Below are positions 25,178-34,508 of a stretch of 62,641 nt of DNA, in pieces. The stretch is from Prosthecobacter debontii (GTDB lineage Bacteria; Verrucomicrobiota; Verrucomicrobiia; Chthoniobacterales; Chthoniobacteraceae), in contig CAMAUI010000010.1 in NCBI GenBank assembly GCA_945861385.1, forward strand, positions 1-62,641. Direction: 5' to 3'. The translations under genes were made by a program, and so were the position numbers. Each line of letters begins with the position of its first letter. The first letter of the stretch is position 1. The notes beneath the pieces are model-generated. The model was not told the DNA's origin. It saw nothing but the letters and a program-made list of their open reading frames with translations, and ran no database searches.

Positions 25178-26140
25178 GTGCGAATCATCATCCTGTTCCT
25201 GACTTTGTTCCTCCTCGCCGGCTGCGGTGGGCGGGTTCCCAGCCCGCGGGAAGCGGCGGAGCAATTTCTGGCGCGTTTGAAGGAGGGGAAAACAGCGGAC
25301 GCCTATGATTCCGCAGCCTCGACATTCAAACTCACGCGGTCGCGGAAATACTTCGAGGCCCGCGTGAGGGATCTCGGGCTCGGGGAGACGAAATCCGTGA
25401 CGCTCGGAGAGCCCGAGGCGCGAGGCGAATTGATGCGGGTGCGTGGCGAGTTCGTCCTTAATAATGACACAAAGGAGGTGTTGGATTTTGATTTTGTAAA
25501 AGAGGGCGGTGCATGGAGGCTCATCGAGGCTAGGCAGCCCTTGTCTGAGCGTCCCGGGATGGTGGAGGACGTCTTCGCCGTGGAGGCACGGAGCAGCGAC
25601 AGCAAGGCGGAGCGCAGCAAGGCGTTCCTCGAACCGATCGCCACGCCGATCCCGCCGGAGCGCCAGGTCGCTCTGCTCGTGAAGCGATCGCTCCTCGATT
25701 TCAACACCGCCGTGAAAAGCGCGGATTTCAAGGCCTTCCGCGAGAGCGTCTCCGACCGCTGGAAATATCGCGGCAAGGATCCGCAGGCTCTCAATTATGC
25801 CGGAACCGAGAGCCGGAGCGTCGAGGACTCGGATCCCATGAACAAGGCCCGCCGCATCACGGTTTCCGCCCTGGAGATGACCTTCCGCCCGTTCGTGGAG
25901 GCAAAGGTGGATCTCTCCCCCATCGCGGACGCAAAGATGAAACTCGATGAACCTTTGCGGGTGAATTCCGAGGGCGTGCTGATCGTGACCGGGACGTTCG
26001 ACTGCGATGTCTTCATCGGTGCGCCGGCGGCGCTCGCCACGCGCGTGACCTTCCGGCTCGAATATGTTTTCGAGTCCTCAACATGGAAGCTCTTCGGCCT
26101 GACGGTGAATGTCGCGAAACCGCAACTCACCGGGAAATAG
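25178..26140 (+). CDS. Lipoprotein of unknown function
   Basis: A 320-residue lipoprotein starting at GTG 25178: a short hydrophobic signal (RIIILFLTLFLLAGC) ends in a LAGC lipobox. Two similar modules follow: one begins SPREAAEQFLARLKEGKTADAYD, the other around 170 (VALLVKRSLLDFNTAVKSADF), each resembling DUF4878/SnoaL-like proteins with a helix pair and a curved sheet. The function is unknown. It is probably anchored at a periplasmic membrane face. The gene converges on the cyclophilin gene. Confidence 0.65.
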   Translation: MRIIILFLTLFLLAGCGGRVPSPREAAEQFLARLKEGKTADAYDSAASTFKLTRSRKYFEARVRDLGLGETKSVTLGEPEARGELMRVRGEFVLNNDTKEVLDFDFVKEGGAWRLIEARQPLSERPGMVEDVFAVEARSSDSKAERSKAFLEPIATPIPPERQVALLVKRSLLDFNTAVKSADFKAFRESVSDRWKYRGKDPQALNYAGTESRSVEDSDPMNKARRITVSALEMTFRPFVEAKVDLSPIADAKMKLDEPLRVNSEGVLIVTGTFDCDVFIGAPAALATRVTFRLEYVFESSTWKLFGLTVNVAKPQLTGK

Positions 26141-26212
26141 CGCACCGGCTTCCTGCTCGCGGGGAGTGAAACATCGAAGGTGCGGTTTGCCGTGCCTCCC
26201 GGCGATGGATCG

Positions 26213-26710
26213 CTACCCGAGCACCTTGTTCCACTTGTCAAGGTTCGCCTTCTGCGCGGCGAAGAGCGCGTCCGCGGAATCGAGGATTTCGATCTTCCTG
26301 ATCGTGTCGCCCGCCTTGATCGCATTCACCACATCCTGCCCCTTCGTCACCTCGCCAAAGACGGCGTGCTTTCCATCGAGCCACGGACAGGGGACGTGGG
26401 TGATGAAAAACTGGCTCCCATTGGTGCCCGGCCCCGCATTGGCCATCGAGAACATGCCCGGCCCCTTGTGCGTGAGTGAGCGGTCAATTTCATCGCCAAA
26501 CTTGTAGCCGGGACCGCCTGTGCCGGTGCCGGTCGGGCAGCCGCCCTGGATCATGAAGTCGGGAATGACCCGGTGGAACTTCAGCCCGTCGTAGTAGCCG
26601 CGCGTGGCGAGATTCAGGAAGTTTGCGCAGGTCATCGGCACTTTGCTCGCGAAGAACGTCGCCTCGATGCTGCCCTTGTTGGTGTGAAGAATGATGCGGA
26701 TGTCGGTCAT
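26213..26710 (-). CDS. Cytoplasmic cyclophilin-type peptidyl-prolyl isomerase
   Basis: A 165-residue single-domain cyclophilin. Catalytic and core motifs are [13 protein letters not shown] (with Arg and Phe), [32 protein letters not shown] and [10 protein letters not shown]. The ATG at 26710 ([16 protein letters not shown]) leaves no signal peptide. It accelerates proline isomerisation in protein folding. A second, exported cyclophilin is at 28553-29161. Confidence 0.9.
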   Translation of the reverse strand: MTDIRIILHTNKGSIEATFFASKVPMTCANFLNLATRGYYDGLKFHRVIPDFMIQGGCPTGTGTGGPGYKFGDEIDRSLTHKGPGMFSMANAGPGTNGSQFFITHVPCPWLDGKHAVFGEVTKGQDVVNAIKAGDTIRKIEILDSADALFAAQKANLDKWNKVLG

Positions 26711-26863
26711 GGAGCGCGCACGCTGCCGGCGCATGCAGCACGAGGCAAGGAAATCGTGTACGGCGGGATTTTCGAGCCCGCCACAGTTGGCGGCATCCTG
26801 CGCCGCAGCGAACGATTCCACCTTTGCCTTGCGGCAGCACGGCAACTCCGGTAGTGGCGCCAC

Positions 26864-27430
26864 ATGCAAGCCAAGAAAGTGAGCCTCGCGTCATTGCTCG
26901 CAGCCGCAGTCATGTTCCTGCTGCCTTGGGTCGAGTTTCAATGCCAGGGCAAAACACTGTTCAAGCAGTCCGGCTTCGACACGGCAGTCGGTCGCGCCAG
27001 CGCGGGAGACGAATTCAAGAATTTGCGGCAGCCCTCCAGCGGCAAAAGTGACGATCCGGGAATCGGCATGGGTCTTTGTGTGCTGGCATCGGCAATCGTG
27101 TTGCTCCTCGCCCTGCGGGCGGCGTGGCGTGAGGTGGGCGACGACACGAATGATCCGGCACAGGCGGGGCGGTACGCTGCCATCGCGCTTGGGCTTGTCT
27201 GCCTGCAATTGGCCATCGGTTTTCCCATCGAGCGCAAGATCAAGGAGGAGTTGAGCAAGGGGACGTCTGGAAGCGCAAAGGATCCGATCTCGAGCGCACT
27301 TGAACAACAGGTCACCAGCGGCTTTCAGACGAAGTATCTGCCAGCCCTGTACCTCTACATCGCCGCCTTGGGGGTTCCGGTCGTCATCTGGATCACCGGC
27401 TCGGCTGGAAGGGCGCGCTCCGGCTCCTGA
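26864..27430 (+). CDS. Membrane protein of unknown function
   Basis: A 188-residue protein with three likely membrane segments: [19 protein letters not shown] (6-24), a pair around 70-115 ([32 protein letters not shown]), and [18 protein letters not shown] near the C-terminus. The first extracytoplasmic loop holds [13 protein letters not shown]. No family was recognised. It is divergent from the cyclophilin gene. Confidence 0.65.
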   Translation: MQAKKVSLASLLAAAVMFLLPWVEFQCQGKTLFKQSGFDTAVGRASAGDEFKNLRQPSSGKSDDPGIGMGLCVLASAIVLLLALRAAWREVGDDTNDPAQAGRYAAIALGLVCLQLAIGFPIERKIKEELSKGTSGSAKDPISSALEQQVTSGFQTKYLPALYLYIAALGVPVVIWITGSAGRARSGS

Positions 27431-27549
27431 CCGGCTTGCCGTTTTTGCTCCGGAAAATGAACCGCGGGCAACCAGCCCCACGTCGCTGCGGAAGGCGGAC
27501 TGCGCGCGTGGGCGTGACACCCGGGTGTCGGCGCATGTTTGCTCGGCGG

Positions 27550-28500
27550 ATGGAAAAATTCGTTCGCGTGCTTCTCATCATCGCCGCCGTCGCAACCGGA
27601 TTCGTGAATGCGGAGGACGCGCCGGTGCTCGCGGGGAGCAAGGTGCGATTTGCGACGGCGGAGGAGGCGGGGAAGTTTCTCGCGGAGGAGGATCCGTATT
27701 TGCGCGCACTGAATGCGCTGAACCGCGCCATGTTTCTGCGGAGCACTGAGCCGGTGTCACTGGATGACGTGAAGAGGCATGTGGCGAAGTGTGGGCGGGA
27801 CTGGACAGAGGATGAAAAGACGGCGTTTGCCGCGGCATTCGCGCAGCTCGCGCCGGCGGCGGAGCGTCTGAAGCTGCGGCTGCCCGCGGAGATTCTGCTC
27901 ATCAAGACGAATGGCGACGAGGATTTCGGGACGCCCTACACGCGGCGCAATGCGATCATTTTCCCCGAGCGGGATGCGCAGCGGAGGCGGGGGGACGCAC
28001 TGCCGTTCCTGTGCGCGCACGAGCTGTTTCACATTTTCAGCCGGCACAACCCGGCGCGGCGTGATGCGATTTATGCGGTGTTTGGCTTCGAGCCGCTGGC
28101 GAATCCTCCCGAGCCCGACGGCTGGAGGCAGCGCGGCATCATCAACCCGGATGCGATCACCACCACACACGCGATCCGCGCGAAGCTCGCGGGCGGCGAG
28201 GAGGTGCGCGTGGTGCCATACAATCTGTCGAAGCACGCGGCGTTCGACGCGAAGCTCGGCAAGCGCATCACCGCGTACCTCGATGTGGTGTGGATCGAGG
28301 TGGCGGCGAGGCCGCGCACATTTCACGAGGACGACCTCACGGATTTCGCGGCGCGCACGGGCGGCAACACGGGCTACACGATCCATCCCGAGGAAATCAG
28401 CGCGGACAACTTTGCGCACGTGCTCACCGGCTCGCGCAAAGTGCGCACGCCGGAAAAGCTCGCGCAGTTGGAAGCCGTGCTGCTCGCACCGGCGAAATGA
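27550..28500 (+). CDS. Exported zinc-metalloprotease-like protein
   Basis: A 316-residue protein with a signal peptide (MEKFVRVLLIIAAVATGFVNA). A HExxH motif is present as CAHELFHIFSRHNPARRD, and a later Glu could complete a gluzincin site. The ATG at 27550 was chosen because it starts the signal peptide. It is followed 52 bases later by an exported cyclophilin, so both may act on proteins in the same extracytoplasmic compartment. The family is uncertain. Confidence 0.6.
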   Translation: MEKFVRVLLIIAAVATGFVNAEDAPVLAGSKVRFATAEEAGKFLAEEDPYLRALNALNRAMFLRSTEPVSLDDVKRHVAKCGRDWTEDEKTAFAAAFAQLAPAAERLKLRLPAEILLIKTNGDEDFGTPYTRRNAIIFPERDAQRRRGDALPFLCAHELFHIFSRHNPARRDAIYAVFGFEPLANPPEPDGWRQRGIINPDAITTTHAIRAKLAGGEEVRVVPYNLSKHAAFDAKLGKRITAYLDVVWIEVAARPRTFHEDDLTDFAARTGGNTGYTIHPEEISADNFAHVLTGSRKVRTPEKLAQLEAVLLAPAK

Positions 28501-28552
28501 TGATGCATTTCTCCGCGTGACAGCGAAGCGCCCGCGTGTATTTGCTGGAGCC

Positions 28553-29161
28553 ATGAAGAAAATACTGCACTCGCTTTTCGCACTCACCATCGCCGCATTC
28601 ACCGTTACCCGCGCCTTTGCCGCCGACGAAAAACCCGACGCCACGCCCAAGCCCGCCGCCGACGAGGTCGCAGTCGTGACCACGAGCGAGGGCGTGATGG
28701 TTCTCGAATTCTGGGCCGACGTGGCGCCGAAGCACGTCGAGAATTTCAAGGCGCTCGCGAAAAAAGGTTTCTACGACGGCACCTGCTTCCACCGCGTCAT
28801 CAAGGACTTCATGATCCAGGGCGGCGACCCGCTCACGAAGGACGAGGAGAAAGAGGCGATGTGGGGCACGGGCGGCCCGGGGCACAAGGTGGATGCCGAG
28901 TTCAACGACAAGGATCACGTCCGCGGCGTGCTGAGCATGGCGCGCTCGCAGGATCCGAACTCCGCGGGCAGCCAGTTCTTCATCTGCCACGGCAAGCCGA
29001 GCTTTCTGAACAAGCAATACACCGCGTTCGGCAAGCTCATCAAAGGCGACGAAGTGCTCGAGAAAATCGCCACCACTGAGACGACCAAGCCCGGCGACCG
29101 CCCGGTGAAGCGCATGAATGTCGTGAGCATCAAAATCGTCCCGCGCTCCGAAGCGAAGTAA
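28553..29161 (+). CDS. Exported cyclophilin-type peptidyl-prolyl isomerase
   Basis: A 202-residue cyclophilin with a signal peptide (MKKILHSLFALTIAAFTVTR). Key motifs are FHRVIKDFMIQGGDPL, GGPGHKVDAEF, GVLSMARSQDPNSAGSQFFI and YTAFGKLIKGDE. The insertion after GGDPLTKDEEKE is a usual feature of bacterial periplasmic forms. It assists folding of exported proteins. It follows the metalloprotease-like gene. Confidence 0.9.
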   Translation: MKKILHSLFALTIAAFTVTRAFAADEKPDATPKPAADEVAVVTTSEGVMVLEFWADVAPKHVENFKALAKKGFYDGTCFHRVIKDFMIQGGDPLTKDEEKEAMWGTGGPGHKVDAEFNDKDHVRGVLSMARSQDPNSAGSQFFICHGKPSFLNKQYTAFGKLIKGDEVLEKIATTETTKPGDRPVKRMNVVSIKIVPRSEAK

Positions 29162-29221
29162 CCGCATTTTTCCAACACCTCCCGGAAGCAGCTCCGCGAG
29201 CCACTGCAAGCGCATCGTCTC

Positions 29222-30106
29222 ATGTCGTCCCGCAAAGTCACACTCGGCCTCATCCAGACCGCCGTCAGCCCCGACCCGGCGGCCAACGTCGCGCACACGA
29301 TCGAGCGCATCCGTGAGGCGGCAAAATCGGGCGCTGAGATCATCTGCACGCAGGAACTTTTTGCATCGCACTACTTCTGCCAGGTCGAGGACCACAAATA
29401 CTTCGCCCTCGCCGAGAGCATCCCCGGGCCGACAACGGAGGCGCTCGCGGCTGTCGCAAAGGAGCACGGTGTCGTCATCATCGCATCGCTCTTCGAGCGC
29501 CGCGCGCAGGGCCTCTACCACAACACCGCTGCGATCCTCGACGCCGACGGCTCGCCCCTCGGGAAGTATCGCAAGATGCACATCCCCGACGACCCGCTAT
29601 TCTACGAGAAGTTTTATTTCACACCCGGCGACCTCGGCTTCCACTCATGGCAGACGCGCTTTGGGAAAATCGGCGTCTGCATCTGCTGGGACCAGTGGTA
29701 TCCCGAGGCCGCGCGCCTCACTGCGCTGAGCGGCGCGGAGATTCTTTTCTACCCGACCGCCATCGGCTGGCATCCATCCGAGAAAGCGGAGCACGGCGCG
29801 CGGCAGCACAGTTCGTGGGAGACCATCCAGCGTTCGCACGCGATCGCAAACGGCTGCTACGTCGCCGCCGTCAATCGCATCGGTCGCGAAGCGCCGGACG
29901 GCGGCCCTGGCCTGGAATTTTGGGGGCAGAGCTTCGTCGCCGACCCCGCGGGCATCATTTTGAAAAAGGCGGCCGTGGACCTGGAGGAGAACCTCATCGT
30001 CGAGGCGGATCTCGGCGCGCTCGAATTCCAGCGCACGCACTGGCCTTTCCTCCGCGACCGCCGCATTGACGCCTACGGTGACATTACCAAACGATTCCTC
30101 GACTGA
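29222..30106 (+). CDS. aguB: N-carbamoylputrescine amidase
   Basis: A 294-residue nitrilase-superfamily enzyme that hydrolyses N-carbamoylputrescine to putrescine, CO2 and ammonia. The catalytic triad is Glu45 (CTQELFASH), Lys118 (KYRKMHIPDDP) and Cys155 (GVCICWDQWYPEAAR). The FHRVI-free, AguB-typical segment HGARQHSSWETIQRSHAIAN is present. Its stop overlaps the agmatine deiminase start (TGATG), so agmatine is converted to putrescine by two coupled gene products. Confidence 0.93.
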   Translation: MSSRKVTLGLIQTAVSPDPAANVAHTIERIREAAKSGAEIICTQELFASHYFCQVEDHKYFALAESIPGPTTEALAAVAKEHGVVIIASLFERRAQGLYHNTAAILDADGSPLGKYRKMHIPDDPLFYEKFYFTPGDLGFHSWQTRFGKIGVCICWDQWYPEAARLTALSGAEILFYPTAIGWHPSEKAEHGARQHSSWETIQRSHAIANGCYVAAVNRIGREAPDGGPGLEFWGQSFVADPAGIILKKAAVDLEENLIVEADLGALEFQRTHWPFLRDRRIDAYGDITKRFLD

Positions 30107-31263
30107 TGCCCGAACCCGAAGCCAGCGCCACAGCCATTCAATCGCCGCCCGCATCCGCCCGCGGCTACCGCATGCCTGCGGAGTGGGAGCCGCATGCCGC
30201 GACATGGCTGAGCTGGCCGCGCCGCGAGGGAATCTCGTTCCCCGGCAAAAACGCGTATGACAAGGCGATGCCAGCCCTCGCAAAGATGGTCCACGCACTG
30301 GCGGATTCTGAGCCGGTCCACATCAACGTCTGCGACTCTGCACACGAGGAGGACGTGAAGCGCATCCTCTCCCGCGTCGGCGCGTCGGCGAGCCACGTGA
30401 CTTTCCATCACATCCCCACCAACGAGCCCTGGTGCCGGGATCACGGCCCGATCTTTGTCACGCGCCGCGAAGATCCGAAGCTCCTCGCACTCGATTGGGA
30501 GTACAACGCATGGGGCTGGAAGTATCCGCCTTTCGAGGACGACGACTACGTGCCGACTGCCATCGCGGAAAAACTGGGATTGCCCGTCGAATACCCCGGC
30601 ATGGTCCTCGAGGGCGGCTCGATTGACGTGAACGGCGAGGGACTCCTGCTCACGACGCGGAGCTGCCTCCTGAACCAAAACCGCAACCCCGACCTCTCCC
30701 AGGCGCAGATCGGGCAAAAACTCCGCGACTGGCTTGGCGTGAAGGAAATCCTCTGGCTCGGCGATGGCATCGAGGGCGACGACACGGACGGCCACGTGGA
30801 CGACATCGCGCGTTTCGTAAGCAGCGACGAAATCGTGTGCGCTTTTGAGGAGGATGAACGCGACGCGAATTTCGAGCCGCTGAAGGCGAACTTCGACCAC
30901 CTCGCATCGCTCACCGCGAACGGCTCCTCACGCGCACTCGCCGACCACGCTGACGAGGACGGCGACAACGACCCCGTCGCCGGCGAGGAGGACAGCGAAC
31001 TCTCGCGCTTCGACGTCCACAAGCTGCCGATGCCGAGCAAGATCATCCGGGACGGGCGGCGTCTGCCCGCGAGCTACGCGAATTTTTACATCGCCAACAC
31101 CGTCGTGCTACTCCCGGTCTTCGCGGACTCGAATGACCGCTGGGCAGCGGCGATCCTGGACAAGGCGCTGCCCGGCCGCAAAATCGTGCCGATAGACTGC
31201 CGTGAGCTGATCTGGGGCCTCGGAGCCTTCCACTGCCTCACGCAGCAGATGCCGGCGGTGTAG
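30106..31263 (+). CDS. aguA: Agmatine deiminase
   Basis: A 385-residue enzyme of the guanidino-group-modifying superfamily that makes N-carbamoylputrescine from agmatine. Motifs are MPAEWEPHAATWLSWPR at the start, EPWCRDHGPIFV, LEGGSIDVNGEG, HVDDIARFV and the C-terminal nucleophile in GAFHCLTQQMP (Cys377). There is a long acidic insert (DHADEDGDNDP) at about 285-295. It is the second gene of the aguBA pair. Confidence 0.94.
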   Translation: MPEPEASATAIQSPPASARGYRMPAEWEPHAATWLSWPRREGISFPGKNAYDKAMPALAKMVHALADSEPVHINVCDSAHEEDVKRILSRVGASASHVTFHHIPTNEPWCRDHGPIFVTRREDPKLLALDWEYNAWGWKYPPFEDDDYVPTAIAEKLGLPVEYPGMVLEGGSIDVNGEGLLLTTRSCLLNQNRNPDLSQAQIGQKLRDWLGVKEILWLGDGIEGDDTDGHVDDIARFVSSDEIVCAFEEDERDANFEPLKANFDHLASLTANGSSRALADHADEDGDNDPVAGEEDSELSRFDVHKLPMPSKIIRDGRRLPASYANFYIANTVVLLPVFADSNDRWAAAILDKALPGRKIVPIDCRELIWGLGAFHCLTQQMPAV

Positions 31264-31281
31264 GACATCGCGAGTGCGCCG

Positions 31282-33429
31282 ATGAATCCGCCAGCACCAA
31301 CCCAGAGCGGACGTCGCATCCCGCTGCTTCGCTGGCTCCGCAATGGGCGGGTCGTCGTGATGCTCCTTTTCGCAATCCTCGTCTGGCAGATGGGAGTGAG
31401 CGATTGGTTTCGCACGCGGGACACAGTCCGCAAGTGGGAAGGTCAGGCGCATGACATGCGATTCCGGCTCCGCGGATTACGGCCAAACAACCGGGACATC
31501 GTCATTGTCGGGATCAAATCGTCGAGCCTCGACCAGAAAAACTACGCCGGGCACATCGGCGAATCCGAGGCGCTGCGGATGATGCATGACAACTCGTGGC
31601 CCTGGCCGCGGCCGGTTTTCGCACGGGCGATCGAACGCATTTTCAAGTCTGGCGCGCGCGTGATCGCAGTGGACGTCGTGTTCGCCTCCGAACGGGAGGG
31701 CGACGAGGAATTGGCCGCCGTGCTCGAAAAGTACCGCGGTCGCATCGTGCTGGCTTCCGTCCTGCAAGCCCGTGCGGCTGATCAACAGGGCGGCGCAAAA
31801 GCCAACGAGTTCGTCTTCTTCCAGCCAAACTCCAGGTTCACATCCGCCGCAGGAATCGAGCACGTCGGTTTTGCCAAGTATTCAAAGGATGTGGACGACG
31901 TGATGCGACGTTTCGACTACCGCACCTCGGAGCTTCGCGAATTCGGGATGGACGACCAGAGCGGCAATCTCGTCGCATTTGCCCCCCTCGCCGTTGCCCG
32001 GTTCGCGGGCACGGAAGCCCCGAGCGGCCACGACGAGGCGATCAATTTCTCCGGACCGGCACTCACCTACCCTTCCGTGCCGATAGAGAACCTCTTCATC
32101 GAATCCACTTGGAAAAACGACCCGCGCACGGCGAACGGCGCCGCCTTCAAGGACAAGCTCGTCTTCATCGGCCCGTACGCGGAAGTGTTGCACGATGTCC
32201 ACGCGACGCCATTCGGTGGCGAGACCCCGGGCATCGAGATCCACGCGCAACTCGCCGCAAGCCTGCTGGAAGGCCGCACAATCAAGGACGCAGCGCCATC
32301 CGTGGCAACCCTCGTGGCACTTGGCTGCGCGATACTCGCGGCGCTCACCGCGCTCTTGATCCACAACGCGGTTCTGCAAAGCGGCGTCATCCTGCTTCTT
32401 GGAGCCGGATTTCTCGCCGGCATGCAGGCAGTCTTCACGACCAAGGGGATATTGATGCCGGTGGTTCCATCGCTTTTCGGACTCTTCGCGACCGGGGCAT
32501 TTGGCGTCGTGTACCTCTTTTTCCTCGAGCAGTGGGAAAAGGCGCACACCCGCAGTGTGCTGAACCGTTTTGTGAGCAAGCGGATCGCGGCTGTGATTTT
32601 GAAGAATGCCGAGGAATTCGAGCACGGCCGCGCGGGCGAAAAGCGCGCGGTGGCCGTGCTATTCAGTGACATCCGCAGCTTCACCACCTGGTCCGAGAGC
32701 GCCAAGCCCGAGCACCTCGTAGGGCAGCTCAATGAATACTTCGAACAAATGGTGAACCACATCGAGGAGAGCGAAGGCAACGCGCAGAAATTCATCGGCG
32801 ACGCCATCCTGGCCGCGTGGGGCGACACTCACACCAACGGCCCCGCCGAGGACGCCCGGCGTGCCGTCGCCACGGCCTTGAAGATGCGCCCGACGCTGCG
32901 CGAACTGAACAACCAGTGGCATGCACGCGACGACAGGCGCGAGATCAGCATCGGCATCGGCATCAACCACGGCGATGTCATCGTCGGCGAAGTCGGCCAC
33001 CCTGAGCGGCGCGAATTCACAGTGCTCGGCGACGGCGTGAACTTCGCCGCGCGGCTCGAGTCGGCGACAAAACAGTTTCACACTGACTGTCTCGTCGGCG
33101 AGAGCGTCGAGGCGCTCACGCGCGAGCATTTCATCTTCCGACACGTGGATTTCCTCCGCGTAAAAGGGAAGACCCACCCCGTGAACGTTTTCATCCCCCT
33201 CTCCGACAAGACCGCACCCCCGCCCGCGTGGCTGGCTGATTACCACGAGGCCCGGGCGCTCTACAGGAGGAGAAGCTTCAGGGAGGCGGGCGAACTTTTC
33301 CGAAAAGTGGCCACCCAAATCGGTGGTGGCGATTTCCTATGCGGGATGTACGCCGCTCGCTGCGAGGAATTCATGCAACAAGCCCCGCCCGTTGACTGGG
33401 ACGGCAGCCACACGCTCTCGGATAAATAG
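31282..33429 (+). CDS. CHASE2 adenylate/guanylate cyclase
   Basis: A 715-residue membrane class III cyclase. After one N-terminal membrane segment (VVVMLLFAILVWQMG) comes an extracytoplasmic CHASE2 domain (LRPNNRDIVIVGIKSSSLDQ; WPWPRPVFARAI; VIAVDVVFAS), then two or three membrane segments, a short coiled linker, and the catalytic domain from about 450. Metal ligands lie in VLFSDIRSF and FIGDAILAAWGD; the transition-state Asn/Arg are in GDGVNFAARLES. Lys in NAQKFIGDA favours ATP, so cyclic AMP is the likely product. It responds to an unknown external signal. Confidence 0.88.
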   Translation: MNPPAPTQSGRRIPLLRWLRNGRVVVMLLFAILVWQMGVSDWFRTRDTVRKWEGQAHDMRFRLRGLRPNNRDIVIVGIKSSSLDQKNYAGHIGESEALRMMHDNSWPWPRPVFARAIERIFKSGARVIAVDVVFASEREGDEELAAVLEKYRGRIVLASVLQARAADQQGGAKANEFVFFQPNSRFTSAAGIEHVGFAKYSKDVDDVMRRFDYRTSELREFGMDDQSGNLVAFAPLAVARFAGTEAPSGHDEAINFSGPALTYPSVPIENLFIESTWKNDPRTANGAAFKDKLVFIGPYAEVLHDVHATPFGGETPGIEIHAQLAASLLEGRTIKDAAPSVATLVALGCAILAALTALLIHNAVLQSGVILLLGAGFLAGMQAVFTTKGILMPVVPSLFGLFATGAFGVVYLFFLEQWEKAHTRSVLNRFVSKRIAAVILKNAEEFEHGRAGEKRAVAVLFSDIRSFTTWSESAKPEHLVGQLNEYFEQMVNHIEESEGNAQKFIGDAILAAWGDTHTNGPAEDARRAVATALKMRPTLRELNNQWHARDDRREISIGIGINHGDVIVGEVGHPERREFTVLGDGVNFAARLESATKQFHTDCLVGESVEALTREHFIFRHVDFLRVKGKTHPVNVFIPLSDKTAPPPAWLADYHEARALYRRRSFREAGELFRKVATQIGGGDFLCGMYAARCEEFMQQAPPVDWDGSHTLSDK

Positions 33430-33506
33430 CGCCTGCTTTCCGCATCCTCCCTAGTCAACCGGTGCGAAAATGAAGCATAGGAGCCTCAGCAGATTCATCG
33501 CATGGA

Positions 33507-33527
33507 TATAATTGACTTCGCTCATAA
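33507..33527. promoter_or_regulatory. Operator-like site O1 before the regulator gene
   Basis: A 21-base site, outer half-sites TATAATTGA and CTCATAA, matching two others at 34407-34427 (O2) and 34470-34490 (O3). Thirteen of 21 positions are identical in all three. It covers the -35 hexamer of the regulator's own candidate promoter, which fits autorepression. Confidence 0.65.
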
Positions 33528-33538
33528 AAGTGTATGAT
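33512..33538 (+). promoter_or_regulatory. Candidate promoter of the regulator gene
   Basis: TTGACT (33512-33517), a 15-base spacer and TATGAT (33533-33538). The -35 box lies inside operator-like site O1. If this promoter is used, transcription would begin near the GTG at 33545, giving a leaderless message. The short spacer lowers confidence. Confidence 0.45.
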
Positions 33539-33544
33539 GCCGGC

Positions 33545-34411
33545 GTGAAAGTGTCGTTTCAAGTCGTTCAGGCTCGTCGCGAAAAACTCGCCCAACTGCT
33601 TGAACACCATCGCTACCTTCCAGTGAAGGAACTGTGCCGGCGACTGGGCGTCTCAGAGGCAACGGCACGCCGCGACCTTGCGGTGCTGGTCGAGGAGAAG
33701 AAGATCACCCGGACATTCGGCGGCGCCCTCTCGGAGTTTAATGAGCGATTTCCGTCATTTAGGGAGCGGCAAAGCCAGGCTTCCCGCCCAAAGGCTAAAA
33801 TCGCCAAGGCGGCGCGTTTGCTCATCGAACCGGACCGAACCTACTTCTTCGATTCAGGGACCACCATTTTTGCACTGGCTGAGACGTTTCGGGACAATCC
33901 GGTCACGCCCATCACAGTTGTCACGTCGAACCTGCCCGTCGGTGAAATGCTCGCCGCGATCCCGGGTGTGAGGATATTTCAACTGGCAGGCGAGTTGTTG
34001 CACCGGCAATCCACTCTCGTCGGGGAATCCGCCCGAAAGAGCCTCGATTTTTGGAGCTTCGACACGGCATTCCTCTCTGCTGAGGCGATGAACGCGGACG
34101 GGCTTTGGAATTCGCAGGCGGGTATTATCGAGCAGCAAAAAGTCGTGCTTCGACGAAGTAGCCGGAGCGTCTTTTGCATTGATAGCTCAAAGTTCAACCA
34201 GACCGCCCCGCATTTTCTCCTGCCCTGGAGTCAGGTGGACCGACTGCTGACGGATGTTCCTTACGAGAAACTCACTCTCTCGGGCATCAGCATCGAACGA
34301 GAACATCACATCTGGGCCTCTGGGAAGGATCCCTCCCCTGCAATTCCAGCCGAAGACCACCCCACACCGACAGAGAGCGGCGAGGGCGGGTTTCCGGTCC
34401 ATATTTTATGA
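33545..34411 (+). CDS. DeoR-family transcriptional regulator of the BMC operon
   Basis: About 288 residues: an N-terminal winged HTH (VKELCRRLGVSEATARRDL) and a C-terminal DeoR sensor domain of the ribose-5-phosphate-isomerase fold (YFFDSGTTIFALAE; VTSNLPVGEML; DTAFLSAEAMNADGLW). Such regulators release DNA on binding a sugar phosphate, here plausibly fuculose or rhamnulose 1-phosphate or a product of their cleavage. The GTG at 33545 is a guess; GTG 33551 and TTG 33512 are alternatives. The stop codon overlaps operator-like site O2. It directly precedes pduL on the same strand, with no intervening gene. Confidence 0.85.
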   Translation: MKVSFQVVQARREKLAQLLEHHRYLPVKELCRRLGVSEATARRDLAVLVEEKKITRTFGGALSEFNERFPSFRERQSQASRPKAKIAKAARLLIEPDRTYFFDSGTTIFALAETFRDNPVTPITVVTSNLPVGEMLAAIPGVRIFQLAGELLHRQSTLVGESARKSLDFWSFDTAFLSAEAMNADGLWNSQAGIIEQQKVVLRRSSRSVFCIDSSKFNQTAPHFLLPWSQVDRLLTDVPYEKLTLSGISIEREHHIWASGKDPSPAIPAEDHPTPTESGEGGFPVHIL

Positions 34412-34427
34412 CTGAATACGCCCATAA
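34407..34427. promoter_or_regulatory. Operator-like site O2
   Basis: A 21-base copy (TATGACTGA ... CCCATAA) overlapping the regulator stop codon. It lies 63 bases (about six helical turns) upstream of O3, so proteins bound at both would sit on the same face of the DNA. Confidence 0.6.
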
Positions 34428-34447
34428 AAAGATTTTACAAATTGTTG

Positions 34448-34475
34448 TTGACGCCCTTCCCGGAAGTTATATGAT
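34448..34475 (+). promoter_or_regulatory. Candidate promoter of the BMC operon
   Basis: TTGACG (34448-34453), a 16-base spacer and TATGAT (34470-34475), 33 bases before the pduL ATG. The -10 box is the left half-site of O3, so repressor binding at O3 would block RNA polymerase. Confidence 0.6.
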
Positions 34476-34490
34476 TGATATCAGTCATAA
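34470..34490. promoter_or_regulatory. Operator-like site O3 (palindromic)
   Basis: The most symmetric of the three copies: bases 34470-34489 form an 18-of-20 palindrome centred on TGATATCA, with arms TATGA and TCATA. It overlaps the -10 box of the pduL promoter. It is probably the main operator of the DeoR-type regulator. Confidence 0.7.
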
Positions 34491-34508
34491 CGCTTTTCCA
34501 TTCTGGAT

